Positions 7,228-15,364 of a stretch of DNA of 64,000 bases are shown here, piece by piece. The position numbers and the translations under genes are program-made. The number at the start of each line of letters is the position of its first letter. Position 1 is the first letter of the stretch. The DNA comes from Pseudonocardia broussonetiae (GTDB lineage: Bacteria; Actinomycetota; Actinomycetes; Mycobacteriales; Pseudonocardiaceae), in the NCBI RefSeq assembly GCF_013155125.1, contig NZ_CP053564.1, forward strand, positions 3,913,501-3,977,500, read 5' to 3'. The notes below the pieces were generated by a model. That model was not told the DNA's origin and did not search any database. It saw only the letters and a list, made by a program, of their open reading frames with translations.

Positions 7228-7983
7228 GTGGAGCGCACCGTGCTCGTCCTGGGCGGCACCGGCGAGGCGCGGCGGCTGGCGGAGGCGCTGGTCGGCGAGC
7301 CAGGAGTGCACGTCGTGTCGTCGCTGGCCGGGCGGGTGCGCGAGCCCGCGCTGCCGCCGGGGGAGGTCCGGATCGGCGGCTTCGGCGGGCCCGACGCGCT
7401 CGCGGCCTGGCTGGTCGCGCGCCACGCGGTGGCCGTCGTCGACGCGACCCATCCGTTCGCGGCCCGGATGAGCGCCCACGCCGCCGCGGCCACCGGCGCG
7501 GCCGGCGTCCCGCTGGTGGTGCTGCGCCGCCCCGGGTGGACCCCGGGTCCCGGCGACGCGTGGACGGTCGTCGACTCCCTCGCCGACGCCGCCCGCCGGC
7601 TCCCGGAGCTGGGGGAGCGGGCCTTCCTCACCACCGGGCGGGGCGGGCTCGCCGCGTTCGCCGCGTCGGAGCTGTGGTTCCTCGTGCGCTCGGTCGACCC
7701 GCCCGGGCCGCCCGCGCCCCGGCGGATGCACGTCGTGCTGGGCCGCGGCCCGTTCACCGTCGACGACGAGCGCGCGCTGCTGCGCGCCCACGCGATCGAC
7801 GTGCTCGTCACCAAGGACAGCGGCGGCCCGGCGGCGAAGCTGGAGGCCGCGCGGGCGGAGGGGGTGCCGGTGCTGGTGGTGGCCCGCCCGCCGCTGCCGC
7901 CGGGGGCGGACGTGGTCGACACCGTGGAGGCGGCGCTGGCGCGGGTCCGGGATACGGTCGCGCGGTGCGCACCGTCTACGTGA
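7228..7983 (+). CDS. cobK: Precorrin-6A reductase
   Basis: CobK reduces precorrin-6A to precorrin-6B with NADPH in aerobic cobalamin synthesis. The 251-residue product has the nucleotide-binding start VLVLGGTGEARRLAEAL, the conserved DATHPFAARMS (about residues 72-82), FLTTGRGGLAAF and VTKDSGGPAAKLEAA, all typical of CobK/CbiJ. GTG 7228 is chosen because the similarity begins there. The gene overlaps cobF by 19 bases, so the two are translated together. Other cob genes are not in the window. No cobalamin riboswitch is visible upstream; the 17-base gap to the transporter leaves no room for one. Confidence 0.92.
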   Translation: MERTVLVLGGTGEARRLAEALVGEPGVHVVSSLAGRVREPALPPGEVRIGGFGGPDALAAWLVARHAVAVVDATHPFAARMSAHAAAATGAAGVPLVVLRRPGWTPGPGDAWTVVDSLADAARRLPELGERAFLTTGRGGLAAFAASELWFLVRSVDPPGPPAPRRMHVVLGRGPFTVDDERALLRAHAIDVLVTKDSGGPAAKLEAARAEGVPVLVVARPPLPPGADVVDTVEAALARVRDTVARCAPST

Positions 7984-8732
7984 TCGGCATCGGGGCGGGC
8001 GATCCCGAGCACCTCACCCTGGCCGCGATCGCGGCCATGAACCGGGTCGACGTGTTCTTCACCATCGACAAGGGCGAGGCGAAGTCCGACCTCGCCGGGC
8101 TGCGGTCGGAGCTCCTGGCCCGGCACGTGACGAGGCCGCACCGGGTCGTGGTGGCCCCCGACCCGCCCCGCGACCGGCGCGCGGCCGCGTACGCCGACGC
8201 CGTCGTCGACTGGCAGGGCCGTCGCGAGGCCGTCTACGCCGACATGATCGACGCCGAGCTGCCCGACGGCGGCACCGGCGCCTTCCTCGTGTGGGGCGAC
8301 CCCGCGCTCTACGACGGCACGCTGCGCATCCTGGAGAGCATCGGCGAGCGCACTCCCGTCGAGGTCGTGTCCGTGCCGGGGATCAGCAGCGTGCAGGTGC
8401 TCGCGGCCCGCCACCGGCTGATCCTCAACCGGGTCGGCTCGCCGTTCCTGGTCACGACGGGCCGGCGCCTCGCCGCCGGGGGCATGCCCGCGGGCGTCGA
8501 CGACGTGGTGGTGATGCTCGACGCCCACAACGCCTTCGCCGCGCTGCCCGACCGCGACCTCGACATCTACTGGGGCGCCTACCTCGGCACGCCGGACGAG
8601 GTGCTGGCCCACGGCGACCTGCACGCCGTGCGCGACGACATCGTCCGGATCTTCGCCGAGCACCGGGAGCGCAAGGGCTGGATCATGGACACCTACCTGC
8701 TGCGGCGGCGCCTCCCCGCCGGTTCCCGGTAG
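7965..8732 (+). CDS. cobF: Precorrin-6A synthase (deacetylating)
   Basis: CobF methylates C1 of precorrin-5 with S-adenosylmethionine and releases acetate, giving precorrin-6A, the substrate of CobK encoded just upstream. The 255-residue protein has the tetrapyrrole methylase start VYVIGIGAGDPEHLTLAA, the loop VWGDPALYDGT (about residue 110) and VSVPGISSVQVLAARH. It ends with the CobF-specific RKGWIMDTYLLRRRL. The GTG at 7965 lies inside the end of cobK. CobF marks the aerobic (oxygen-dependent) B12 route. Confidence 0.92.
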   Translation: MRTVYVIGIGAGDPEHLTLAAIAAMNRVDVFFTIDKGEAKSDLAGLRSELLARHVTRPHRVVVAPDPPRDRRAAAYADAVVDWQGRREAVYADMIDAELPDGGTGAFLVWGDPALYDGTLRILESIGERTPVEVVSVPGISSVQVLAARHRLILNRVGSPFLVTTGRRLAAGGMPAGVDDVVVMLDAHNAFAALPDRDLDIYWGAYLGTPDEVLAHGDLHAVRDDIVRIFAEHRERKGWIMDTYLLRRRLPAGSR

Positions 8733-8750
8733 ACATGCACGAATGCGCAT
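8733..8750 (+). promoter_or_regulatory. ATGC-repeat sequence before metal-exporter gene
   Basis: The 34-base gap between cobF and the CDF exporter contains ATGCACGAATGCGCAT, an imperfect dyad with the palindrome ATGCGCAT at its right end. It could be a metal-sensor operator. ATGCGCAT also occurs before the exporter gene at 19669. Evidence is slight. Confidence 0.25.
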
Positions 8751-8765
8751 AGGTACGGTGGCGGC

Positions 8766-9674
8766 ATGGGTCACGGGCACGGTCACGGGCACTCCGCCGA
8801 CACCGACCGCCGCCGGCTGGCCGTCGCGCTCGCGATCACGCTGGTCACGGCCGTGGTCGGCGCGGTCGGGGCCGTCGTCGCCGGGTCGCTCGCGCTGCTC
8901 GCCGACCTCGGGCACCTGCTGACCGACGCCGGCGCGCTCGCCGCCGCGCTCGTCGCCTCGATCCTCGCCCAGCGCCCTGCCGACGCCCGCCGCACGTTCG
9001 GGCTCGGGCGGGTCGAGGTGCTGGTGGCCGGCATCAACGCCATCACGCTGGTGGCCGTCGTCGTCTGGGTGGCGGTGGAGGGCGTCCAGCGCCTGTTCGA
9101 CCCGGCCGAGGTGCCGGGGCTGCCGCTGCTGGTCGTCGGCGCGCTCGGGCTCGTCGGCAACCTCGTCTCGCTGGCCGTGCTCTCCGGGGGCGACCGCCGC
9201 AACATGAACCTGCGCGGCGCGATGCTGCACGTGCTCGGTGACGCCCTCGGCTCGGTCGGCGTGCTCGCCGCCGCGGCGGTGCTGCTGCTCACCGGCTGGC
9301 CCTACGCCGACACCGCGGCCTCGCTGTTCATCGTCGCGCTCATCCTGCCGCGCACGGTCGGGCTGCTGCGCGAGGTCGGGCACGTCCTGCTGGAGGGGGC
9401 GCCGCGCGGGATCGCCACCGACGACGTCGAGGCCGCGCTGATGGGCGTCCCCGGCGTGCGCGACGTGCACGAGCTGCACGTGTGGTCGATCAACGACCGG
9501 CGGCCGACGGTGTCGGCGCACCTCGTGGTCGACGAGGCCACCCACGTCCGGTGCGGTGAGGCGTCGGTGCTCGACGCCGCGGCCGGGATGCTGCGCACCC
9601 GGTTCGGGCTCGACCACAGCACCCTCCAGATCGAGCAGGACGACCACGTCGACCACGAGGACCACTGCCACTAG
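8766..9674 (+). CDS. Cation diffusion facilitator (Zn/Co/Cd exporter, CzcD-like)
   Basis: The 302-residue protein opens with a His-rich tail (MGHGHGHGHS) and closes with another (DDHVDHEDHCH); both can bind zinc. Six membrane helices lie between residues 18 and 205. The transport-site pattern is seen in TM2 (LADLGHLLTDAGAL: Asp47, His50, Asp54) and repeated in TM5 (HVLGDALGSVG). A C-terminal cytoplasmic domain follows with VPGVRDVHELHVWSIN. CDF proteins swap protons for Zn2+, Co2+ or Cd2+ out of the cytoplasm. It is 33 bases past cobF and convergent with the sugar transferase. Confidence 0.93.
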   Translation: MGHGHGHGHSADTDRRRLAVALAITLVTAVVGAVGAVVAGSLALLADLGHLLTDAGALAAALVASILAQRPADARRTFGLGRVEVLVAGINAITLVAVVVWVAVEGVQRLFDPAEVPGLPLLVVGALGLVGNLVSLAVLSGGDRRNMNLRGAMLHVLGDALGSVGVLAAAAVLLLTGWPYADTAASLFIVALILPRTVGLLREVGHVLLEGAPRGIATDDVEAALMGVPGVRDVHELHVWSINDRRPTVSAHLVVDEATHVRCGEASVLDAAAGMLRTRFGLDHSTLQIEQDDHVDHEDHCH

Positions 9675-9695
9675 GTCCGTCCGTTCGCCGGCCCC

Positions 9696-10349
9696 TCAGT
9701 AGGCGCCGCGCCCGCCGAGCACCGCCCGCGCCGTGCGCAGCACGATCCGCGCCTCCAGCCGCGGGGTCCACGCGTCGACGTACTCCAGGTCGAGGCGGAC
9801 CGACTCGTCCCAGCCCAGGTCGCTGCGCCCGCTCACCTGCCACAGGCCGGTCATCCCCGGGCGCACGGCGAGCCGCCGGCGCTCGCGGGCGGTGTAGGCG
9901 GCGACCTCGGCGGGCAGCGGCGGGCGGGGCCCGACCAGCGACATCTCGCCGGCGACGACGTTGAGCAGCTGCGGCAGCTCGTCGAGCGACCAGCGCCGCA
10001 GCAGCGCGCCGACCGGCGTGGTGCGCGGGTCGTCGCGGACCTTGAACAGCGGGCCCGCACCGTCGTCCACGGCGAGCAGCGCGGCGCGGCGCCCCTCGGC
10101 GTCGACGGTCATCGAGCGGAACTTGACCATCCGGAACTCGCGGCCGCCGCGCCCGACACGGGTCTGGCGGAAGAGCACCGGCCCGCCGTCGGCGGCCACC
10201 GCGACCGCCACGGCGAGCAGCACCGGTGCGACGAGCAGGAGCAGTAGCAGCGCCCCGGTGACGTCGACGACCGACTTGACCGCCCCGGCGACGCCGCGGA
10301 CCGGGGCCGGGTCGGGATGCCGGACCGCGGTCGGGTCGGTCAGCGCCAT
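9696..10349 (-). CDS. Undecaprenyl-phosphate sugar phosphotransferase, short form
   Basis: This enzyme moves a sugar-1-phosphate from a nucleotide sugar to the lipid carrier undecaprenyl phosphate, the first step of an exopolysaccharide or glycan repeat. The 217-residue protein has one N-terminal membrane helix (SVVDVTGALLLLLLVAPVLL), then FRMVKFRSM, RWSLDELPQLLNVVAGEMSL, VGPRPPLPAEV and RPGMTGLWQVSGR, the full set of bacterial sugar transferase motifs. It lacks the long multi-span N-terminus of WbaP types. The ATG at 10349 is chosen; the upstream extension is proline-rich and not conserved-looking. No glycan cluster surrounds it. Confidence 0.9.
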   Translation of the reverse strand: MALTDPTAVRHPDPAPVRGVAGAVKSVVDVTGALLLLLLVAPVLLAVAVAVAADGGPVLFRQTRVGRGGREFRMVKFRSMTVDAEGRRAALLAVDDGAGPLFKVRDDPRTTPVGALLRRWSLDELPQLLNVVAGEMSLVGPRPPLPAEVAAYTARERRRLAVRPGMTGLWQVSGRSDLGWDESVRLDLEYVDAWTPRLEARIVLRTARAVLGGRGAY

Positions 10350-10480
10350 GCGATCGTCCTGTTCCTCGTCGGGTGCCCGGTCGGCTGCGCCCACCAGGGG
10401 ACGCCGTGCCGCCGCGGCACCCTCCAGACCCGGTGGCCGTGACGCCGGATACACGCGGGGCGCGGGTGAGGCGCGGATCA

Positions 10481-10502
10481 CCCGGTCCGGATGCGGACCG
10501 GG
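10481..10502 (-). terminator. Hairpin after small lipoprotein gene
   Basis: Arms CCCGGTCC (10481-10488) and GGACCGGG (10495-10502) with a 6-base loop lie 8 bases beyond the stop of the lipoprotein gene. The remaining gap to the sugar transferase start (10350-10480) shows nothing else I can name. Confidence 0.5.
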
Positions 10503-10509
10503 ACGCCGG

Positions 10510-11058
10510 TCAGTGCCGGTGCCCCGGCTGCTCGACGAGGAGGACCTCCCACGGCGCCGGGACGAGCCGCCAGTTCCCGTCGACCTCCACGAACCCGGCC
10601 ACGGCGACGCCGACGGTCTGCCCGGGCGCGTGGAAGGTGATCTGGTGGATCCGCAGGCCGGGCGCCAGCGCGGGTGCGGCGGTCCGGAAGCCGCCGGGGA
10701 ACCGCGCGGACTCCCCGGTGCCCGCCGCGAGCTCCTCGGTGGTCACCGACCCGGTCGTCGCCTCGGTCTGCCCGGGCGCGGGGCCGGGCACGCCGGGGTG
10801 CTCCCAGTACCCCGCGTAGTGCCGCAGCGCGTCGACCAGGTGCTCCGACCGGAACACCGCGGCGTACTCGGCGTCGGCGGGGCGCAGGTCGAGCGCGATC
10901 GCCACCGGGTCGGCCCCGGGCTCGAGGAACCGCTGCGCGATGCGCCGCAGCCCGTCCTCGCCGGTGGGCGCCGCCGGGGTGCTGCAGGCGGCGGCGGTCA
11001 GGGCGAGGGCGAGCGCCAGGGCGAGCAGGGCCCGGCGCGCCCCGACCCGTGCGGTCAT
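10510..11058 (-). CDS. Small putative lipoprotein of unknown function
   Basis: This 182-residue protein starts at ATG 11058 with a positively charged, alanine/leucine-rich signal peptide (MTARVGARRALLALALALAL) and a lipobox ending at Cys25 (LTAAAC). It should therefore be anchored outside the membrane. The mature part has RIAQRFLEPGADPVAIALDLRP, ITFHAPGQTVGVAVAGFVEVDGNWRLVPAPWEV and a His-rich end. The second half resembles small NTF2/SnoaL-like exported domains, but I do not recognise a named family. It is divergent from a second small exported protein across about 100 bases. Confidence 0.65.
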   Translation of the reverse strand: MTARVGARRALLALALALALTAAACSTPAAPTGEDGLRRIAQRFLEPGADPVAIALDLRPADAEYAAVFRSEHLVDALRHYAGYWEHPGVPGPAPGQTEATTGSVTTEELAAGTGESARFPGGFRTAAPALAPGLRIHQITFHAPGQTVGVAVAGFVEVDGNWRLVPAPWEVLLVEQPGHRH

Positions 11059-11164
11059 GCGGGCAGCCTGGCTGCGGCCGCGCGCCGGGTCAACCGCCGG
11101 CGGCGGGGTTGGGGAGGGCGCCACCGGGGGACCCGGACCACAGGCGCGGGCGGGGGAGGGTGCG

Positions 11165-11611
11165 GTGCGGCGGTTGTGGCAGGACCGGGTGTTCGTCGTG
11201 AGCCTCGTCGTGGCGGCGGTGGCGGTGCTGATCGGCCTCGTGGGCACCTACGGCGCCGACCCGCCGCCGACGTCCGGTGCGGGCGAGGCCGTGGACCTGG
11301 CCGACGTCGACGACCTCCGCGACGTCGTGGGCGGGCGGGTGTCCGCGCGCGGCGCGGAGGTCGAGAGCGTGCCCGCCGACGAGGGGTTCTGGGTCTCCGG
11401 CGGCGGCGACCCCGTGTGGGTGCAGATCGGCACCGCGGGCGAGAGCCCGTTCGTCGTCGAGCCCGGGGACCGCGTGAGCTTCACCGGTTCGGTCGTGGCC
11501 CACGGCCCGGACTTCGTGCTGGGCCCGGAGTTCCCGGCCGAGGACGCCGAGGACATCGTCGCGGCCGGGGCGCACGTCGAGGTCGAGGCCGACGACGTGC
11601 GCCTGGGCTGA
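11165..11611 (+). CDS. Membrane-anchored protein with OB-fold-like domain, unknown function
   Basis: The protein has 148 residues if the GTG at 11165 is the start; the upstream region is proline/glycine-rich and looks untranslated. One N-terminal membrane helix (FVVSLVVAAVAVLIGLVGTY) is followed by a short linker. Then comes a beta-rich domain with VSARGAEVESVPADEGFWVS, PVWVQIGTAG and VVEPGDRVSFTGSVV. The strand order and the G-D-x-V-x-x-x-G turn resemble OB-fold domains of exported proteins. No catalytic motif is seen. It probably faces the cell exterior. Confidence 0.55.
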   Translation: MRRLWQDRVFVVSLVVAAVAVLIGLVGTYGADPPPTSGAGEAVDLADVDDLRDVVGGRVSARGAEVESVPADEGFWVSGGGDPVWVQIGTAGESPFVVEPGDRVSFTGSVVAHGPDFVLGPEFPAEDAEDIVAAGAHVEVEADDVRLG

Positions 11612-11615
11612 TCGC

Positions 11616-12644
11616 TCAGCCGCGCGGCGACCAGCCGAGCGCCGGGCCGAGGCGGGTCGCCGTGTCGGTGAGGATCTGCACGTAGTCGGCGTGCTCGAAG
11701 CCGAACGGCAGGGCGAACACGACCTCGCTCACCTCGCGGAACCCGGCGTGCGACCACAGCGCCTCCGCGATCTGCTCGGAGGTGCCCAGCACGTCGGGCG
11801 CGAACAGCAGGTGCGCCGGGCCCTGCGGACGGGCGGTGCGCGGCGTCCGCGCGTCGACGTAGGCGGCGTACCTCGCGCGCTGCTCGGGCGTGGCGGTGTC
11901 GGTGGGGATGACGACCAGGCCCTGGGAGACGCGGGCGTCGGCGCCGGCGGGGTGCACCTCGCGGAACGCCCGGATCTGCGCCTGCTGCTGCGTGGCGAAG
12001 TCGGTCGTGTCGTCGGGGCCGGCCGCCTTGAGCACGCTGCTGGTGAGCAGCGACAGTCCCTGCTCGCCCGCCCACCGGGCCGAGCCGGCGCTCGCGGCGC
12101 CGTACCAGACCCGGTCGGCGAGGCCGGGGGAGTGAGGCTGCACGCGATCGGAGAACTCCTCGATGCCGACCGTGCCGCGGAACGTGCTGGCCGGCTCCCC
12201 GCGCAGCAGCGCGACGAGCCGCTGGACGCGGGCGTAGGTGAAGTCCTCGACGTCGGCGGTGTCGGGGTAGAGGGAGGCGCGGACCTCGTCGAAGCGCATC
12301 GGCGGCCCGACCGACACCCCGGGGTTGACGCGGCCGCCGGACAGGACGTCGACGGTGGCGAGGTCCTCGGCGAGGCGCAGCGGGTTCTCCCAGCCCAGCG
12401 GCGTGACGGCCGTGCCCAGCTCGATGCGGGTCGTGCGCTGGCTCGCCGCGGCCATCACCGCGACGGGGGAGGAGATGCCGTGCTGCAGGTGCCGGTGGCG
12501 CAGCCAGGCCCCGTCGAACCCGAGCCGCTCCCCGAGCTCGATGACCCGCAGCGTGGTCTCGTGGCCGGCGCGGGGGTCGGCCTCGTCGAACGAGCCGATG
12601 GTCAGGAAGCCCAGCGTGCGCAGCGGGACCGAGGGGGGCGGCAC
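11616..12644 (-). CDS. LLM-class (luciferase-like) flavin-dependent monooxygenase
   Basis: This 342-residue protein starts at the GTG at 12644 (VPPPSVPLRTLGFLTIG). The TIM-barrel flavin monooxygenase features are present: LGFDGAWLRHRH, TTRIELGTAVTPLGWENPLRLAEDLATVDVLSGGR (seen in pieces), and GVSVGPPMRF. Family members use FMNH2 or reduced F420 to oxidise or reduce small organic molecules. The substrate is unknown. It is divergent from the MFS-lyase pair at 12687 with only 42 bases between starts, so the promoters must overlap and the genes may share control. Confidence 0.85.
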   Translation of the reverse strand: MPPPSVPLRTLGFLTIGSFDEADPRAGHETTLRVIELGERLGFDGAWLRHRHLQHGISSPVAVMAAASQRTTRIELGTAVTPLGWENPLRLAEDLATVDVLSGGRVNPGVSVGPPMRFDEVRASLYPDTADVEDFTYARVQRLVALLRGEPASTFRGTVGIEEFSDRVQPHSPGLADRVWYGAASAGSARWAGEQGLSLLTSSVLKAAGPDDTTDFATQQQAQIRAFREVHPAGADARVSQGLVVIPTDTATPEQRARYAAYVDARTPRTARPQGPAHLLFAPDVLGTSEQIAEALWSHAGFREVSEVVFALPFGFEHADYVQILTDTATRLGPALGWSPRG

Positions 12645-12686
12645 GTCGCCGACAGTAGCCGCGGCCCGGCCGTGCAGGATGGCCGG

Positions 12687-13943
12687 ATGCGCGGCGGCGA
12701 CGGGGGCGGGCTGCCCGGCGGGGTGCGGGCGGGCTACGCGGCCGGCTCGCTGGTCACCGGGGCGTTCGGCACGGTCCCGGGGCTGCTGCTGCTCCCGTTC
12801 CTCACCGGGTCGCTGGCCGTGCCCGCGGCCCTGGCCGGGCTGCTGGTGCTGCTGCCGAAGGCGTGGGACGTGCTGCTCAACCCGGTGGCCGGGCGGATCA
12901 GCGACCGCGCGGGCGCGCGGCGGCCGTTCCTGCTCGGCGGCGGGCTGGCGCTGGCGGTCTGCTTCGGCCTGATGTTCGCCGGGCCGACGACGTCGCCGGG
13001 CGGCGTGGTGTGGGTGACGGTCGCGTTCCTCGCCTGCGCGTCGGCGTTCGCGTTCTTCCAGGTGCCCTACGTGGCGATGCCCGCCGAGCTGACCGACGAC
13101 TACCACGGGCGCACCCGGCTGATCGCGGGCCGGATCGCGGTGCTCGCCGTCGCGATCCTGGTGAGCGGCGTCGGCGCCCCGCTCGTGCGCGACCTGGCCG
13201 GCTACCCGGCGATGGGGTTCGCGGTGGGCGGGCTGATCGCGCTGGGCACGGTCGCGACGGTGCTCGGGACGCGCACGGCGCGGGCGCCCGTGCGGGCGAG
13301 CGGGGTCGGCTGGGGCGACCTGGTCGCCGCCGTCCGCGCCAACGCCGCGTTCCGCTGGCTGCTGGCCGTGTTCGTCGTGCAGGCGGTCGGCATCGGCTGT
13401 CTGCTGGCGTCGGTCGACTACGTCGCCCGCCTCACCCTCGGCGACGCCGGGTCGTCGAGCCTGCTGTTCGCCGCGTTCGTCGGGCCCGCCGTGCTCGTGA
13501 CGCCGCTGTGGTCGCGGGTCGGGGCGCGGGTGGGCAAGCGGGTCGGCTACCTCGCGTCGTCGCTGCTGCTGGGGGCGGCCTCGGCCGCTTTGGTCACGGC
13601 GGGCTCGGTGCCGCTCGCGGTCGTCGCGGTGCTGGCCGCGCTCGCCGGGGCCGGGTACGCCGGCGTCCAGGTGTTCCCGCTGGCGATGCTGCCCGACGTC
13701 ACCGCCGGGAGCGGGCACGTGGGCGGCTACGCCGGGGTCTGGACGGCCGCCGAGACACTCGGGCTCGCGCTCGGCCCCGGTCTGTACGGGGTGGTGCTGG
13801 CCCTGGGTGGTTTCGTGTCCGGGACGGGCGCCGTGCAGCCCCCGTCGGCGACGACCGCCGTGGTCGTCGGGTTCTCGCTGGTCCCGGCGGTGCTGGTGCT
13901 GGCAGGCGCGCTGCTGCTGCTGAGGAAGGACGTGCTGCGTTGA
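12687..13943 (+). CDS. MFS transporter, GPH/MelB-like
   Basis: The 418-residue inner-membrane protein has about twelve hydrophobic spans. Seen: PKAWDVLLNPVAGRISDRAG (an N-terminal D-x-x-x-x-P-x-x-G loop typical of glycoside-pentoside-hexuronide symporters) and FFQVPYVAMPAELTDDYHGRT, which resembles the MelB/GPH signature PYxALxxELTxDYxxRT. The substrate is not known; many actinobacterial GPH members are not sugar carriers. The ATG at 12687 is used. Its stop overlaps the TTG start of the PLP lyase by one codon (TTGA), so the two proteins are translationally coupled. Confidence 0.85.
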   Translation: MRGGDGGGLPGGVRAGYAAGSLVTGAFGTVPGLLLLPFLTGSLAVPAALAGLLVLLPKAWDVLLNPVAGRISDRAGARRPFLLGGGLALAVCFGLMFAGPTTSPGGVVWVTVAFLACASAFAFFQVPYVAMPAELTDDYHGRTRLIAGRIAVLAVAILVSGVGAPLVRDLAGYPAMGFAVGGLIALGTVATVLGTRTARAPVRASGVGWGDLVAAVRANAAFRWLLAVFVVQAVGIGCLLASVDYVARLTLGDAGSSSLLFAAFVGPAVLVTPLWSRVGARVGKRVGYLASSLLLGAASAALVTAGSVPLAVVAVLAALAGAGYAGVQVFPLAMLPDVTAGSGHVGGYAGVWTAAETLGLALGPGLYGVVLALGGFVSGTGAVQPPSATTAVVVGFSLVPAVLVLAGALLLLRKDVLR

Positions 13944-15364
13944 CCTCTCCTGAGGACCTGCTCGACGAGCTCCGCCGCCGCCGCACCGGCGACCTGCCCA
14001 CGCACGGCGGCCGCACCCTGGCCTACGTCTTCGACAGCGGCCTCGACGGCGTCGACGCCCTCGCGGCGCAGGCGCACGCGCTGGCGTCGTCGACCAACGG
14101 GCTCGACCCCACCGCGTTCCCCAGCATGCTGCGGTGCGAGAACGAGCTCGTCGGCGAGGCCGCCGCGCTGCTCGGCGGCGGCGCGCACACGGCCGGCACC
14201 GTCACCTCGGGCGGCACCGAGTCGTGCCTGCTCGCCGTGCTCGCCGCCCGGGAGGCCCGCCCGGACGTGCCCCGGCCGCGGATGGTGCTGCCCGACACCG
14301 CGCACCCGGCGTTCGACAAGGCCGCGCACTACTTCGGGATGGAGGCCGTGCGCGTCCCCGTCGACCCGGTGACGCTCGCCGCCGACCCGAGCGCGATGGC
14401 CGCCGCGCTCGACGACCGGACGGTGCTCGTCGTCGTCAGCGCGCCGTCCTACGCCCACGGCGTGCTCGACCCGGTGGCGCCCGTCGCCGCCGCGGCGGCC
14501 GCGCGCGGCATCCGCTGCCACGTCGACGCCTGCATCGGCGGCTGGGTGCTGCCGCACCTGGACGCGGCCCCCTTCGACCTGTCGGTGCCCGGCGTGACGA
14601 GCATCGCGGTCGACCTGCACAAGTACGCCTACTGCCCCAAGGGCACCTCGGTCCTGCTGCACGCCGACGCCGCGCTGCGCCGCCCGCAGTACTTCGCGAG
14701 CGCGGCCTGGCCCGGCTACACGATGGTCAACCCGACGATGCAGTCCACGCGCTCGGGCGGGCCGGTCGCCGCGGCGTGGGCCGTGGTGCGCCACCTCGGC
14801 CGGGAGGGCTACGCGGAGCTGGCCCGTGCGGCGCGGCGCTCGACGCTGGCGCTCGCCGAGGGGGTCGACGCGACCGACGGGCTGCGCGTGCTGGTCGCCC
14901 CGGACAGCACGCTGCTCGCGCTCACGGCCTCCGACGGCGGGCTCGACGTGTTCACCCTGGCCGACGAGATGCTCGCCCGCGGCTGGTACCTGCAGCCTCA
15001 GTTCGGCTTCGGCCCCTCCCCGGCGAACCTGCACCTCACGGTCACCGCCGCGCTGTCGGGGCAGGAGGACGCGCTGCTGGCCGACCTGCGCGCCGCCGTC
15101 GACGCCGCCCGCGCCGCCGGGCCGGTGGTGATCGACGACGGGATCGCCGCGGTGGTCGCCGCCCTGGACCCGGACGCCCTCACCCCCGAGGAGTTCGGCG
15201 GCCTGCTCGCCGCCGCGGGCCTCGGTGGTGGCGGCGGCCTCCCGACGCGCATGGCCCCGGTGAACGCGCTGCTCGCCCTCGCCCCGCCCCGGCTGCGCGA
15301 GCGGCTCACCGCGGAGTTCTTCGGCCGGCTCCAGCAGCCGGTGCTGCCCGCGGAGCAGGACTAG
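13940..15364 (+). CDS. PLP-dependent lyase/decarboxylase, sphingosine-phosphate-lyase-like
   Basis: The product has 474 residues. It starts with TTG inside the stop of the MFS gene; similarity begins within the first ten residues, so the TTG is convincing. Fold-type I motifs: TSGGTESCLLAVLAARE (phosphate binding), HVDACIGGWVLP (the Asp that contacts the PLP ring) and VDLHKYAYCPKG, with Lys228 as the Schiff-base lysine. The pattern TSGGTES plus DLHKYGY-like is closest to sphingosine-1-phosphate lyase and group II decarboxylases. The C-terminal 90 residues add a helical tail. A lyase of long-chain phosphates or an amino-acid decarboxylase both fit. It ends tail-to-tail with the dioxygenase gene. 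Confidence 0.85.
   Translation: MTSPEDLLDELRRRRTGDLPTHGGRTLAYVFDSGLDGVDALAAQAHALASSTNGLDPTAFPSMLRCENELVGEAAALLGGGAHTAGTVTSGGTESCLLAVLAAREARPDVPRPRMVLPDTAHPAFDKAAHYFGMEAVRVPVDPVTLAADPSAMAAALDDRTVLVVVSAPSYAHGVLDPVAPVAAAAAARGIRCHVDACIGGWVLPHLDAAPFDLSVPGVTSIAVDLHKYAYCPKGTSVLLHADAALRRPQYFASAAWPGYTMVNPTMQSTRSGGPVAAAWAVVRHLGREGYAELARAARRSTLALAEGVDATDGLRVLVAPDSTLLALTASDGGLDVFTLADEMLARGWYLQPQFGFGPSPANLHLTVTAALSGQEDALLADLRAAVDAARAAGPVVIDDGIAAVVAALDPDALTPEEFGGLLAAAGLGGGGGLPTRMAPVNALLALAPPRLRERLTAEFFGRLQQPVLPAEQD

Noticed and set aside
7190-7230. Possible cobalamin riboswitch before cobK.
   Set aside because: Only 17 bases separate cobK from the preceding gene and no B12-box-like sequence is seen.
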